Shown in pieces: positions 51,684 to 61,021 of a stretch of DNA of 64,000 bases. How positions within the stretch are numbered: position 1 is the first letter of the stretch; every line of letters begins with the position of its first letter. The DNA comes from Psychroflexus curvus (lineage in GTDB: Bacteria > Bacteroidota > Bacteroidia > Flavobacteriales > Flavobacteriaceae): assembly GCF_020164585.1 (NCBI RefSeq), contig NZ_JAIQZF010000001.1, forward strand, positions 434,001-498,000, written 5' to 3'. The notes beneath the pieces were generated by a model, which saw nothing but the letters and a program-made list of their open reading frames with translations, was not told the origin of the DNA and made no database searches. The translations under genes and the position numbers were made by a program.

Positions 51684-52802
51684 TTAGATCATTTGCTGAT
51701 ATAGAGCCTCATACTGACAAACAACCTTTTTAACATCAAATCTTTCAGCTATTTCTCTGGCTCTATTTTTAAAGGTTTCCAGTATCTTTTCATCAGATAA
51801 AATCTTTATTCCGTTAGAAGCCATCTCTTCTACATCTCCAATATTACTAAGATAACCTGAAACTCCATGGATATTGACTTCTGGCAGACCTCCTGCGTTT
51901 GAAGAAATAATAGGAACTCGGTGAGCCATAGCTTCTAGTGCTGCAAGACCAAAGCTCTCTTTCTCAGATGGTAATAAAAACAAGTCTGAATAGCAAAGTA
52001 TTCTTTCCACTTCGTTGCTCTTTCCAAGAAATATGACTTGATCTCTAATTTTCAATTTTTTGGCCAGTTCTGTGGCTTTTTCACGATCTGGTCCATCACC
52101 TACAATAACCAATCTTGATTTTACTTTGGATTGAATTCTGTAGAAAATTTCAATGACATCTGTCAAACGCTTTACTTCTCTTAAGTTACTAACGTGAGTA
52201 ATCACTTTTTCATCTTCAAAAGCCACCATATGGCGTTTACATTCTTCAAAATGCTCATTGAGATTAGAAATATCAATGAAATTTGGAACGACTTCAATTT
52301 TCTTTTTAATATCAAAAATATCGAGGGTGTCTTGTTTAAGACTTTCAGAAACCGACGTTACTATGTCGCTTTTATTGATACTGAAGTTTACTGCTGGTTT
52401 ATAGAAAGAATGACTTCCTACCAATGTGATGTCAGTTCCATGTAAGGTTGTCATCATAGGAAGTTTTATACCTTCTTCCAGAAGCATTTGCTGAGCCATA
52501 AACCCAGCATAGGCGTGAGGAATGGCGTAATGAACATGAAGCACATCAATTTTATGTTTTCGCACAACATTCACTAGCTTACTGGAAAGTGCTAGTTCGT
52601 AAGGTTGGTAATGAAATAAAGGATATTCAGGAACTAAAACCTCATGGTAATGAATAGATTTACTCAAATATTCGAGCCTTACAGGTTGTTTATAAGTTAC
52701 AAAATGTATCTCGTGGCCACGTTTGGATAAAGCTATTCCAAGTTCAGTAGCTACTACTCCACTCCCACCAAATGTAGGATAACACACTATGGCTATTTTC
52801 AT
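51684..52802 (-). CDS. bshA: N-acetyl-alpha-D-glucosaminyl L-malate synthase
   Basis: 372 residues of glycosyltransferase family 4: MKIAIVCYPTFGGSGVVATELG, VTYKQPVRLEYL, YHEVLVPEYPLFHYQPYELAL and the nucleotide-sugar site LLPSEKESFGLAALEAMA. The N-terminal block is the BshA signature. It joins UDP-GlcNAc to malate in the first step of bacillithiol synthesis, so the organism probably makes bacillithiol. I start at the ATG at 52802, directly before the first strand, rather than seven codons upstream. Confidence 0.93.
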   Translation of the reverse strand: MKIAIVCYPTFGGSGVVATELGIALSKRGHEIHFVTYKQPVRLEYLSKSIHYHEVLVPEYPLFHYQPYELALSSKLVNVVRKHKIDVLHVHYAIPHAYAGFMAQQMLLEEGIKLPMMTTLHGTDITLVGSHSFYKPAVNFSINKSDIVTSVSESLKQDTLDIFDIKKKIEVVPNFIDISNLNEHFEECKRHMVAFEDEKVITHVSNLREVKRLTDVIEIFYRIQSKVKSRLVIVGDGPDREKATELAKKLKIRDQVIFLGKSNEVERILCYSDLFLLPSEKESFGLAALEAMAHRVPIISSNAGGLPEVNIHGVSGYLSNIGDVEEMASNGIKILSDEKILETFKNRAREIAERFDVKKVVCQYEALYQQMI

Positions 52803-52867
52803 ATTTAATTTTATAGACTTCAAAAATAGAAGAATGAAGACAGATTGAGTCTTAAACTAATCTCAAA

Positions 52868-55780
52868 TTAATTCTCTTCTATTAAATTCTCGTAAATGAT
52901 TCCCTGAATCTTGGTTCTTATATCTTCTTCTATCAGTTTTCTGTTGGACGCGTCAGGGTGTATCCTATTGGAAAGAAAAACATAAATAATCTCCTGCTCT
53001 GGGTCTGCCCAGGCATAAGTTCCTGTAAACCCAGAATGGCCAAAACTCGACATAGAAATACAACCACAGGTTGGGCCTATATCTTCTAGCTGTGGTTTAT
53101 CAAAACCAACACCACGTCTCACTTCCTGTTCACAATAGTAACAGGTATTAAATTTGGACATTGTTTGTTTAGAAAAATAACTTCTATCACCATAATTCCC
53201 ATTATTCAAATACAACTGCATGAAGGATGCAACATCATGTGCATTTCCAAATAGCCCGGCATGACCTCCAATACCCCCAAGCATAGCAGCTCCCTGATCA
53301 TGAACAGTTCCATGAATTAATTCATTTCTCCATTTTTCATCTAACTCTGTAGGAACAATTTCCTTTTTGTCAAAATGATTTAAAGGGAAGAATTTTAAAT
53401 GCTTTAATCCCATCGGCTTATAAAAGTAAGTTTCCGCTAAAGTATTTAAAGTGTTATCAAATTCCTCTTCTATATATTTCTTCAAAAAATAATAAGGTAA
53501 ATCTGAGTATTTGTATTCCAAAGTGTCTCTTAATTCACTTTCAACAATTTCAGAATAAATAGAATCCTTATAATCGGTTCTCAAATACATATTTTGAGCT
53601 ACTTTTATACTAAACTTCTTTGAAGACTCTGCCGCATAATATTTTTCTTTATCTTCTAAAGTCTTTTTGTAGAAAGGGATCCAGGATTGAAGCCTTGCAT
53701 AATGCGATAACATATCCAGAATATTAATATTGGCTTTATTGGATCCTGCGAGTTCAGGTAAAAGTTCATAAAGCTTAGAATCTAAACTAAGCTTATTTGC
53801 TTCTTCCATTGTCATAAGAATGGGTAGTGTTGTCAAAATTTTAGTCAAGGAGGCAAGGTCATATACATGATCGCTCTTAACTTCTATTTTCTTGTCATAA
53901 GTATGGTATCCAAAATTTTTATCATAAATGATTTTTCCTTTTCTAGCAATTAAGATTTGCATACCAGGGGTCATCTCTTCTGTTAAGGCATAGCTTGCTA
54001 AAGAGTCAATTTTTGCTTCTAATTCGCTATCAAAACCTAAATTTTGATAATAGTCTTTGCCTAATCTACCGTTAGATTTTAAGTTATATCCAGTTCCTAC
54101 AGGAAATGCAGAAGTAATGCTCACAGGAAGCTTTCCCTTTGTTTCTATGGCACCAAATATTTGCTGAGCTGCTACTGACTGGGCTATTTTACTGTTTTGA
54201 TAAACCTGAAAAATAGCATCAATATTAATAAAACTCTGTAAGTCCAATAAACTATAGGGTCTGGAAAAATTAACTAAAGTGACTTTATTTTGTTGTGAAA
54301 CGCTCTCAATCAAACTAATTTCGAAGGGAGTAAACTTATAGTTTGTCCATGGATTTGCATCAGATTTATGATAACCTATGATAATGTGGTCAAAATCCAA
54401 TTTGCCTTTATTTTTTAAAATCAAATCCTTATTCTCTATTTTTTGAACATCAGCATAATCATTTAGAGTTTTATAAAATGTATCACTACTAGCATCTCCA
54501 AGTGGTAAATACGCAATGCATTGGTTTCCAATATCATTAATAGGTAATAACCCCAAATCATTTTTCAATAGCGTTGTCGCATTCTCTATTGCCATTTGAT
54601 AAATGGCGTCATTTTTTTCTGAATTTAAATCTGAGGTTAGCTTGGCGGTTTCGATAGATTCAAAATTATTTAGCCCTACTTTATATTTAGCATACAGTAT
54701 TTTTTTCACTGAATTCGCTAATCTCTTTTTAGAAATTTCCTCGTCTAAAATTGCTTTTTTAATTACTTGAACAGCTTTAGGAACATTTTCAGAAATCAAT
54801 AAAATGTCACTGCCTGCTTTAAAAGCCTTTAGATCAACTTGACCTGGGGAATTATTATTACTTACTCCTTTCATGTTTAAAGCATCTGTAATGACGATAC
54901 CATTAAAACCAAGATCTTTTTTTAGCAATTCTGATACAATTTTAGGTGATAAAGAAGAGGGCAAATTGGTCTTGCTTTCCAGACTTGGGATGTTGAGATG
55001 AGCCACCATGATACTACTCACCCCCTCTTTTATCAATGCCCTAAAAGGCTCCAATTCAATTTTTCTGATGCGTTCTTCAGAAAAGTTAATTGTTGGTAAG
55101 GTTTTGTGGGAATCCTGATGTGTATCTCCATGACCTGGAAAGTGCTTGGCACTTGTGAGTATTCCAGCATCATGCATTCCTTTCATCAATGCTACAGAAT
55201 GAGAGATTACTACTTTTTTGGTTTCACCAAATGAGCGATTACCAATTATTGGATTTGATGGATTGGTATTAATATCTGCTACGGGTGCAAAATTGATATG
55301 GACACCAAGTCTTTTATTATGCTTTCCAATTTGGTATCCCACCTTTCTTACTATAGATGTATCTTTTATAGCCCCTAAGGTCATATTCCAGGGAAATGCA
55401 TAGGTTGAATCCAAACGCATAGCCAGCCCCCACTCTGCATCCATACCTATAAGCAAAGGTACTTTATTTTCAGATTGAATTTTGTTGGTGAATTTAGCCT
55501 GTCTGTAAGGGTTTCCTTTTGAAAAAATGACACCACCAATGTGATTGGACTTTATAAAGTCTGCTATGTTTTCAAGTTCCGCATCAGATTTATTGGTAAA
55601 GACATCGATCATAAATAATTGTCCGATCTTTTCTTCCAGACTCAAGTTCGAATACACAGAATCCACCCATTTTCTTTGAGACCTTATATCTTCAGAAAAC
55701 AAACTGCTTTGTGCTAATACACAATTGAATGAAAAAAAAGTCATCAAAAAGACGACTTTAAAATAATTGTCAGAACTCAT
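52868..55780 (-). CDS. GH3 glycosidase (NagZ-like) fused to a beta-lactamase-fold serine hydrolase
   Basis: 970 residues with a signal peptide. Residues about 35-385 are a family 3 glycoside hydrolase with the NagZ motif KHFPGHGDTHQDSH (212-225) and the nucleophile Asp299 in GIVITDALNMKGV. A GH3 C-terminal-like domain follows (about 400-580). About 600-960 is a class C beta-lactamase/transpeptidase-like domain with S-x-x-K as ASLTKIL near 650, a Y-S-D variant of YxN, and HSGFTGT. Predicted to act on muropeptides in the periplasm. A fusion of this kind is known in Bacteroidota. Confidence 0.92.
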   Translation of the reverse strand: MSSDNYFKVVFLMTFFSFNCVLAQSSLFSEDIRSQRKWVDSVYSNLSLEEKIGQLFMIDVFTNKSDAELENIADFIKSNHIGGVIFSKGNPYRQAKFTNKIQSENKVPLLIGMDAEWGLAMRLDSTYAFPWNMTLGAIKDTSIVRKVGYQIGKHNKRLGVHINFAPVADINTNPSNPIIGNRSFGETKKVVISHSVALMKGMHDAGILTSAKHFPGHGDTHQDSHKTLPTINFSEERIRKIELEPFRALIKEGVSSIMVAHLNIPSLESKTNLPSSLSPKIVSELLKKDLGFNGIVITDALNMKGVSNNNSPGQVDLKAFKAGSDILLISENVPKAVQVIKKAILDEEISKKRLANSVKKILYAKYKVGLNNFESIETAKLTSDLNSEKNDAIYQMAIENATTLLKNDLGLLPINDIGNQCIAYLPLGDASSDTFYKTLNDYADVQKIENKDLILKNKGKLDFDHIIIGYHKSDANPWTNYKFTPFEISLIESVSQQNKVTLVNFSRPYSLLDLQSFINIDAIFQVYQNSKIAQSVAAQQIFGAIETKGKLPVSITSAFPVGTGYNLKSNGRLGKDYYQNLGFDSELEAKIDSLASYALTEEMTPGMQILIARKGKIIYDKNFGYHTYDKKIEVKSDHVYDLASLTKILTTLPILMTMEEANKLSLDSKLYELLPELAGSNKANINILDMLSHYARLQSWIPFYKKTLEDKEKYYAAESSKKFSIKVAQNMYLRTDYKDSIYSEIVESELRDTLEYKYSDLPYYFLKKYIEEEFDNTLNTLAETYFYKPMGLKHLKFFPLNHFDKKEIVPTELDEKWRNELIHGTVHDQGAAMLGGIGGHAGLFGNAHDVASFMQLYLNNGNYGDRSYFSKQTMSKFNTCYYCEQEVRRGVGFDKPQLEDIGPTCGCISMSSFGHSGFTGTYAWADPEQEIIYVFLSNRIHPDASNRKLIEEDIRTKIQGIIYENLIEEN

Positions 55781-55786
55781 ATCTTT

Positions 55787-56269
55787 TTATAACAATCGGC
55801 TGTGCCAGCTCTCTGTCATGGGCACTTCCCAAAATTCTTTATATTCTGATTTTGTATTTACCAGGTTATTAAAAACAATAGTCTGAGGTGACACTGCTTT
55901 TTGCTTTACCATTTTTTTGAAATCCAAAAGTGGCTTATACGCTACAAATTCGCCATTTTTAAAACTGACATTCATTTTATCCAGCAAATCGACATTGTAT
56001 TCTTTTTCTAAACCTTGGATAAAATGTACCGAAGCATCAATAGAACAACCACTCGCATTCGCTTGAGACTCATCAAGACCTAATACGATAAAGCGGTTGT
56101 ATCTAATCTCAAAACCCGCTTTTAAGGATTGACCATGAACGGTCCAGTTTTCTAAAAAACCTTTAATTTTAGGTTTTATTTGTTCAAGTTCGTCTTCACT
56201 AAATCCTCTATTGGCCTGGAAGACCCATACCCGTGATGAATCTGGTAATTCATTGAATTCTACTACCAT
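55787..56269 (-). CDS. Conserved protein of unknown function (sometimes mis-named ABC transporter ATPase)
   Basis: 160 residues, soluble: SRVWVFQANRGFSEDELEQIKPKIKGFLENWTVHGQSLKAGFEIRYNRFIVLGLDESQANASGCSIDASVHFIQ. Homologues are often labelled ABC transporter ATPase, but there is no Walker A or signature motif. The SGCSIDASV block is the most conserved-looking part. The gene lies 6 bases both after the Fe-S gene and before the GH3 gene, so it belongs to this minus-strand operon. Confidence 0.8.
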   Translation of the reverse strand: MVVEFNELPDSSRVWVFQANRGFSEDELEQIKPKIKGFLENWTVHGQSLKAGFEIRYNRFIVLGLDESQANASGCSIDASVHFIQGLEKEYNVDLLDKMNVSFKNGEFVAYKPLLDFKKMVKQKAVSPQTIVFNNLVNTKSEYKEFWEVPMTESWHSRLL

Positions 56270-56275
56270 AAATTT

Positions 56276-57067
56276 TTATAAATCTTCTGCATTTGCAATC
56301 ATTTCTACGACATCCAAAACTTCAATTTCGTCTTGTTTTTCCTTATTTTTCACACCATCAGTCATCATGGTATTACAAAACGGACAACCTGCAGCAATAA
56401 CTTCAGGTTTCACATCTACCGCTTGTTCTGTTCTATGAATATTTACTTCTTTGTCTCCTTTTTCTGCATCTTTAAACATTTGAGCTCCTCCTGCTCCACA
56501 GCATAGCCCTTTAGATTTACAGGATTTCATTTCGACCAACTCAACTTCAAGTTTACGCAATAAATCTCTTGGCGCTTCATATTCACCATTAGCCCTACCC
56601 AAATAACAAGGGTCGTGATACGTGATTCGTTTTCCTTTGAATTTTCCTCCTTCTACTTTCAATCTTCCTTCATTCAATAGCTGTTTTAAAAACTGAGTGT
56701 GATGAATCACTTCATAATTTCCTCCTAAAGATGGATATTCATTTTTAAGAGTATTGAAACAATGAGGACAAGCAGTAACGATCTTTTTGACTTCATAAGC
56801 ATTTAATACTTCAATATTAGTCAAAGCCTGCATTTGAAATAAAAATTCATTTCCAGCTCTTTTGGCAGGATCTCCTGTACAGCCTTCTTCAGTTCCAAGA
56901 ACTGCAAAATCTACATTGATATTATTTAAAATCTTTACAAAAGCTTTTGTGATCTTTTTAGCTCTGTCATCAAAACTACCTGCACAACCTACCCAGAACA
57001 ATACTTCGGGCTGCTTTCCTTCTGCTAAGTAAGATGCCATTGTAGGCACTTTCAAATTATCACTCAT
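56276..57067 (-). CDS. Fe-S protein with two CCG domains (HdrB/LutA-like)
   Basis: 263 residues. The first CCG-like domain has VGCAGSF, EEGCTGDPAKR and ACPHCFNTL; the second has DPCYLGR, KGLCCGAGGAQMF and GCPFCNTM. This is the Cys-rich module that binds [4Fe-4S] in HdrB/HdrD, GlpC and LutA. The first domain shows a single Cys at the CC position. Together with the membrane 4Fe-4S protein encoded two genes upstream it could rebuild an HdrD/DsrK-like quinone-linked oxidoreductase in two subunits (inference). Confidence 0.88.
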   Translation of the reverse strand: MSDNLKVPTMASYLAEGKQPEVLFWVGCAGSFDDRAKKITKAFVKILNNINVDFAVLGTEEGCTGDPAKRAGNEFLFQMQALTNIEVLNAYEVKKIVTACPHCFNTLKNEYPSLGGNYEVIHHTQFLKQLLNEGRLKVEGGKFKGKRITYHDPCYLGRANGEYEAPRDLLRKLEVELVEMKSCKSKGLCCGAGGAQMFKDAEKGDKEVNIHRTEQAVDVKPEVIAAGCPFCNTMMTDGVKNKEKQDEIEVLDVVEMIANAEDL

Positions 57068-57076
57068 ATCTGTTTT

Positions 57077-57496
57077 TTAATCTTTAAATACTTGAATAGT
57101 CTCTTGCTTATCCACTAAGTCTGTAAATTGACCTTTGTAACGAGTTGCTTTTACAATATGGTTATCAATCCAATGGTAATTTCCTCCTCTAGGTTTTCCC
57201 ATCAATAAACTATGGTATTTGAATCCATGTTCATTTAACCAATCTTCCGTGACTTGTCTGTGCTCTTCTACTCTTGAAGTAAAAAAACAAATTTGATGAC
57301 CTGCATTATACCACTTGTTCACAGTTTCCAATGCATCTGGAAATGGCGCACAAGTAGCCATTCTTTCAGGTTCCTCGTTTGGAACATCATCTGTTATTGT
57401 ACCATCGATATCTATTAGATAGTTCTTAACACCATCTGGTAAGCTTGGACTAACGGTTTGCCCTTTTGAAGTTTCTTGTTCGTTTTTTAAAGACAT
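57077..57496 (-). CDS. HAD-superfamily phosphatase-like protein
   Basis: 139 residues. HAD motif I is LIDIDGTITDD (Asp nucleophile and second Asp), motif II is CFFTSR, and the later motifs are reduced: LLMGKPRGGNYHWIDNHIVKATRY. It resembles polynucleotide kinase 3'-phosphatase-like or LNS2-like HADs. In Flavobacteria it is sometimes labelled phosphoheptose isomerase, for which I see no basis. It lies between the two Fe-S genes, 9 bases from each, with shared strand; its role in that operon is unknown. Confidence 0.8.
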   Translation of the reverse strand: MSLKNEQETSKGQTVSPSLPDGVKNYLIDIDGTITDDVPNEEPERMATCAPFPDALETVNKWYNAGHQICFFTSRVEEHRQVTEDWLNEHGFKYHSLLMGKPRGGNYHWIDNHIVKATRYKGQFTDLVDKQETIQVFKD

Positions 57497-57504
57497 AATA
57501 ATTT

Positions 57505-58842
57505 TTATTCTTCTGCCCAGTTTAATCTATCCTGTTGATTATATGGCCAAGGTGCAGAATTGTTTTCTATGTTAGTCATTGCATTGTTGAGTTCGGGGGG
57601 TGCAGCACTCTGTTCCATGACCAGGTATTGTCTCATATCCATAATAATGGATAATGGATCAATTCCTATTGGACAAGCATCCACACATGCATTGCAAGTT
57701 GTGCACGCCCAGAGTTCTTCTCTGGAGATGTAATTGTCCAGAAGCTGATTATCACTTGTTATTTCAACATCTTTATGCAGCTGTTTACCAACTTCTTCCA
57801 ATCGATCTCTGGTATCCATCATTATCTTTCTTGGAGATAATTTTTTACCGGTTTGGTTTGCTGGACATTCTGAAGTACAACGTCCACATTCAGTACAGGT
57901 GTAAGCGCTTAATAGTTGAAACCAGTTAAGATCCTGAACATCGCTAGCTCCAAATTTCTCTGGTACATCATCAGCCTCATCAGCTTCGGGTTCTGCAAAA
58001 GGATCTGCATTAGGATCCATCATCAATTTCACCTCATTTGTTACAGCTTCAAGATTTTTGAATTTACCTAAGTTATCTAAATTAGAAAAGTAAACGTTTG
58101 GAAAAGCAAGAAGGATATGCAGGTGTTTTGAATAATACAGATAATTTAGAAAAATTAAAATGCCAACAATATGCAGCCACCATGCTGTTCTTTCAATTAG
58201 AATAAGAGTTCCTATATTCATTCCATCAAATAGTGGCAATAAAAATTGACTGATTGGAAAAGACCCCATTATCCCAGCTTCACTTGTATAATGTGATGCT
58301 CCCATTAACTGTAATTGATAATCTGCAGCATTCATGGTTAAAAATAAAACCATTAAAACCACTTCAAAATAAAGAATATAATTAGCATCATTTTTAGGCC
58401 AGCCTTTCAGTTCTTTAGATAAAAATCGCTTGATGTTCATCATATTTCTTCTAATCCAAAAAATGATGACGCTCACCAGCACTAAAAAAGCCAATATTTC
58501 AAAACTTCCAATCAGGAAATCATATACAGGACCGAGAAAACCAAATATTCTATGTGTACCTAAAACACCATCAATGATGATCTCTAAAACTTCTATATTG
58601 ATAATTACAAAGCCTACATAAACAATAATATGAAGAATACCTGCTATGGGTCTATTTACCATCTTGGACTGGCCTAGAGCCACCCTCATCATTTTTTTGA
58701 AACGCTTATCTTTCTGATCGGTTCGATTAACATCTTTCCCTAAATTGATATTACGTTTTAACGAGGATACATTCTTTACAAAAAACAAAATTGCTCCAAG
58801 TAAAATTAAGGCAAATAAAATTTGTGGTAAATAGTCTAGCAT
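57505..58842 (-). CDS. Membrane 4Fe-4S oxidoreductase subunit (HdrE/NarI-like plus ferredoxin domain)
   Basis: 445 residues. About five membrane segments in the first 260 (LPQILFALILLGAILFFV; AGILHIIVYVGFVIINI; FEILAFLVLVSVIIFW; ILYFEVVLMVLFLTM; WLHIVGILIFLNYLYY) with His residues that could ligate haem b. They are followed by an acidic linker and two [4Fe-4S] motifs, CTECGRCTSECP and CTTCNACVDACP. The C-terminal CCG part of HdrD-like proteins is missing and is supplied by the gene two downstream. Probably a quinone-linked electron-transfer subunit. It overlaps the MCE gene stop by one base. Confidence 0.88.
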   Translation of the reverse strand: MLDYLPQILFALILLGAILFFVKNVSSLKRNINLGKDVNRTDQKDKRFKKMMRVALGQSKMVNRPIAGILHIIVYVGFVIINIEVLEIIIDGVLGTHRIFGFLGPVYDFLIGSFEILAFLVLVSVIIFWIRRNMMNIKRFLSKELKGWPKNDANYILYFEVVLMVLFLTMNAADYQLQLMGASHYTSEAGIMGSFPISQFLLPLFDGMNIGTLILIERTAWWLHIVGILIFLNYLYYSKHLHILLAFPNVYFSNLDNLGKFKNLEAVTNEVKLMMDPNADPFAEPEADEADDVPEKFGASDVQDLNWFQLLSAYTCTECGRCTSECPANQTGKKLSPRKIMMDTRDRLEEVGKQLHKDVEITSDNQLLDNYISREELWACTTCNACVDACPIGIDPLSIIMDMRQYLVMEQSAAPPELNNAMTNIENNSAPWPYNQQDRLNWAEE

Positions 58843-59801
58843 TATTCTTTTTCTTCAGAGTTGTCGTACTTTTTATCATTTTTTCCAAATAAGGAAAAAT
58901 GAACATAACGTTTAGGATTTAATTTTATGTCTCGCATAAGTTCTTCCATTTCTTTGGTTGCATTTTCCAAATTTAGATAAAACTGATCGTCGTTTAATAG
59001 CTTACTTATACTTCCTTCACCATTGTTTAATTTATCTGAAAATTCATTAAGATTTGAAATGGTCTCGTCAGCATTTTGGACAATTTTATTCAATTCAATT
59101 TGAGATAAGGTGTCAGAGAACTTAGACAAATTATCTGCCGTTTGGCTAAATTTATCTATAGAATTATTTATTTTATCTTTATTAACCTTTAAAACACTTT
59201 CAATATCAGACGAAGATGAATTCAATGAACCAAGTGTGCCGCTTAGGTTTTCTATAGATTTTTTCAAATTATTCCTGGTATCCATGTCCAGAACATAGTT
59301 TATTGACTTCAGTAGACTGTCCACTTCAACAACAGCGTTAGTTATTTTATCTTTAAGAGGCGTAAGCTTTTCATTCACCAACTCAATTAAACCTTCTTCT
59401 ACAGCAGATTGTAATGTATCGCCAGATTTTGCCATAACATCAGAATCTTTATCGAGTTCGATTTGTATAGATTTACCACCTATTAATCCGCCTCCGTAAA
59501 TTTGAGCAACACTTTCTTTAGGAAACTCGAAATCACTGTTAAAATTAAAAGTCACAAGTAAATCACCGGAATCAACAAATCTAATGTCAGTCACCGTTCC
59601 TACTTGATAACCATTGATAGTGACTGGAGCAGAAGCACTAAGGCCTTCTACGTTATCGTAAACTGCATAAAACGTACGTGATGAGTTTAATAAGTTATTT
59701 CCCTTCAGGAAATTATATCCAAATACGAGCAAGGCAACTGCTGCTATAACTAGAATACCTACTTTAAGTTCTTTTTTCAAAGGAATTTTGTTTTGCTTCA
59801 A
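58842..59801 (-). CDS. MlaD/MCE-family lipid-transport protein
   Basis: 319 residues with an N-terminal membrane anchor (KVGILVIAAVALLVFGYNFL) and one MCE domain (FYAVYDNVEGLSASAPVTINGYQVGTV, about 40-115). A long helical C-terminal part rich in NLSGTLGSLNSS-type heptads follows, which in this family forms a hexameric channel or tether. MCE proteins move lipids between inner and outer membranes. No MlaE or MlaF genes are present in the window, so partners must lie elsewhere. The gene is 22 bases downstream of the amidase gene. Confidence 0.92.
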   Translation of the reverse strand: MKQNKIPLKKELKVGILVIAAVALLVFGYNFLKGNNLLNSSRTFYAVYDNVEGLSASAPVTINGYQVGTVTDIRFVDSGDLLVTFNFNSDFEFPKESVAQIYGGGLIGGKSIQIELDKDSDVMAKSGDTLQSAVEEGLIELVNEKLTPLKDKITNAVVEVDSLLKSINYVLDMDTRNNLKKSIENLSGTLGSLNSSSSDIESVLKVNKDKINNSIDKFSQTADNLSKFSDTLSQIELNKIVQNADETISNLNEFSDKLNNGEGSISKLLNDDQFYLNLENATKEMEELMRDIKLNPKRYVHFSLFGKNDKKYDNSEEKE

Positions 59802-59823
59802 ATGTAATAAACTTTAATGAAAA

Positions 59824-60939
59824 TTACTCCCCAACTCTTGTATTGAGGGCTTCTTTTATTGAAATTTTATCACCTGAAGAATTAAATGCAACTATAAATG
59901 CAGACGTATAACCTTCTGCTTTAGCTTTATCCCTCAAAGTTTGTGCACTCAGATAGTTACTGGTCTTTCCAAATAAATATTTAAACAAATCATTTTCCTG
60001 GTAACGTGTAATGGGATTTAATTTTTTGAAATTTTCCGGACTTGGATCTATTTTTCTTGAACTCGCAGCTAACTGGATTTTAAATATAACTGAAGAGAAA
60101 TCTTCCATTACATCGCTAGAACTTACTTTATATTCTTTTAATTCAGACTCCAAAGCCTCTATATTGATGATGTTTTTATAGTTGTTGATTCCATTCACTA
60201 TTGCATCTGCAAGTTGAGTTTGCCCTGCTCTGGAATTTAAAAAAGCGCCTTCCTTCTTATTGGTTAAAAATCCTGTTTCTATCAAAACGCTTGGCATATA
60301 AGTTTCCCTTAAAACAAGAAACCCCGCCTGTTTCACACCCCTATCTTTAAGAGTCATCGTACTTGAAAATTGTTTTTGAACAAAATTTGCAAGCAAAGCA
60401 CTTTGATCTAAAAACTCTTCTTGCATAATTGTAAATCCGATGTACGATTCAGGAGAGTTTGGATCAAAACCATCATATTTCACCTCGTAATCTTCTTCAA
60501 ACTTGATAACAGAATTTTCTTTCATCGCTATCTCTAGATTATCTTTATTTCTATGGAGACCAAGAATAAATGTTTCTGTACCAGAAGGAGCTTGATTTCT
60601 AACTCCATTGCAGTGAATTGACACAAATAAATCTGCATTAGATTTATTTGCAATCTCAGCCCTTTTGTTAAGCGGAATAAAGACATCTGTTTTTCTGGTA
60701 TAAAGAACATCTAATCCTTCATACTTTTCGAGTTGTTTACCAACCTTTAAAGCAATTTTTAAAGCGATATCCTTTTCGTAATAATTGTTACCTGTATTAC
60801 CTGCATCTTCACCACCATGACCTGCATCTATAACCACTACAAACTTGTTTGGGTTAGTCTGAGAGTACATGAAATTAAAGCAAAAAGTCACAAGAAATGC
60901 TAGTAGTAATAATCGTAGACGGGAGTTGGGTCTAAACAT
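59824..60939 (-). CDS. N-acetylmuramoyl-L-alanine amidase (Amidase_3)
   Basis: 371 residues with a signal peptide (LLLLAFLVTFCFNFMYSQ). The catalytic domain has VVIDAGHGGEDAGNTG, YTRKTDVFIPLNKRAEIAN, VSIHCNGV and SVLIETGFLTNKKEG, which supply the zinc ligands and catalytic Glu of AmiC/CwlM-type enzymes. A C-terminal SPOR-like segment (about 285-365: FKIQLAASSRKIDPSPENF and LRDKAKAEGYTSAFIVAF) would bind denuded peptidoglycan at the septum. It cleaves the glycan-peptide bond during division. Divergent from the lptD-like gene. Confidence 0.93.
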   Translation of the reverse strand: MFRPNSRLRLLLLAFLVTFCFNFMYSQTNPNKFVVVIDAGHGGEDAGNTGNNYYEKDIALKIALKVGKQLEKYEGLDVLYTRKTDVFIPLNKRAEIANKSNADLFVSIHCNGVRNQAPSGTETFILGLHRNKDNLEIAMKENSVIKFEEDYEVKYDGFDPNSPESYIGFTIMQEEFLDQSALLANFVQKQFSSTMTLKDRGVKQAGFLVLRETYMPSVLIETGFLTNKKEGAFLNSRAGQTQLADAIVNGINNYKNIINIEALESELKEYKVSSSDVMEDFSSVIFKIQLAASSRKIDPSPENFKKLNPITRYQENDLFKYLFGKTSNYLSAQTLRDKAKAEGYTSAFIVAFNSSGDKISIKEALNTRVGE

Positions 60940-60973
60940 AGATTTTATAATTCTGTATGTTATTTGAAACTTC

Positions 60974-61005
60974 TTTAGGAAGCATAAAAATAAAATGTAA
61001 TTTTG
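60974..61005 (+). promoter_or_regulatory. Probable promoter of the lptD-like gene
   Basis: TTTA (60974-60977), 20 bases, then TAATTTTG (60998-61005), 16 bases before the GTG start. Confidence 0.6.
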
Positions 61006-61021
61006 AAACTTCTTAATAATA

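Noticed and set aside
55787-56269. ABC transporter ATPase
   Set aside because: No Walker A, signature or Walker B motif is present; the label appears to be inherited by homology in databases.
57077-57496. Phosphoheptose isomerase
   Set aside because: There is no SIS fold; the motif DIDGTITDD is of the HAD type.
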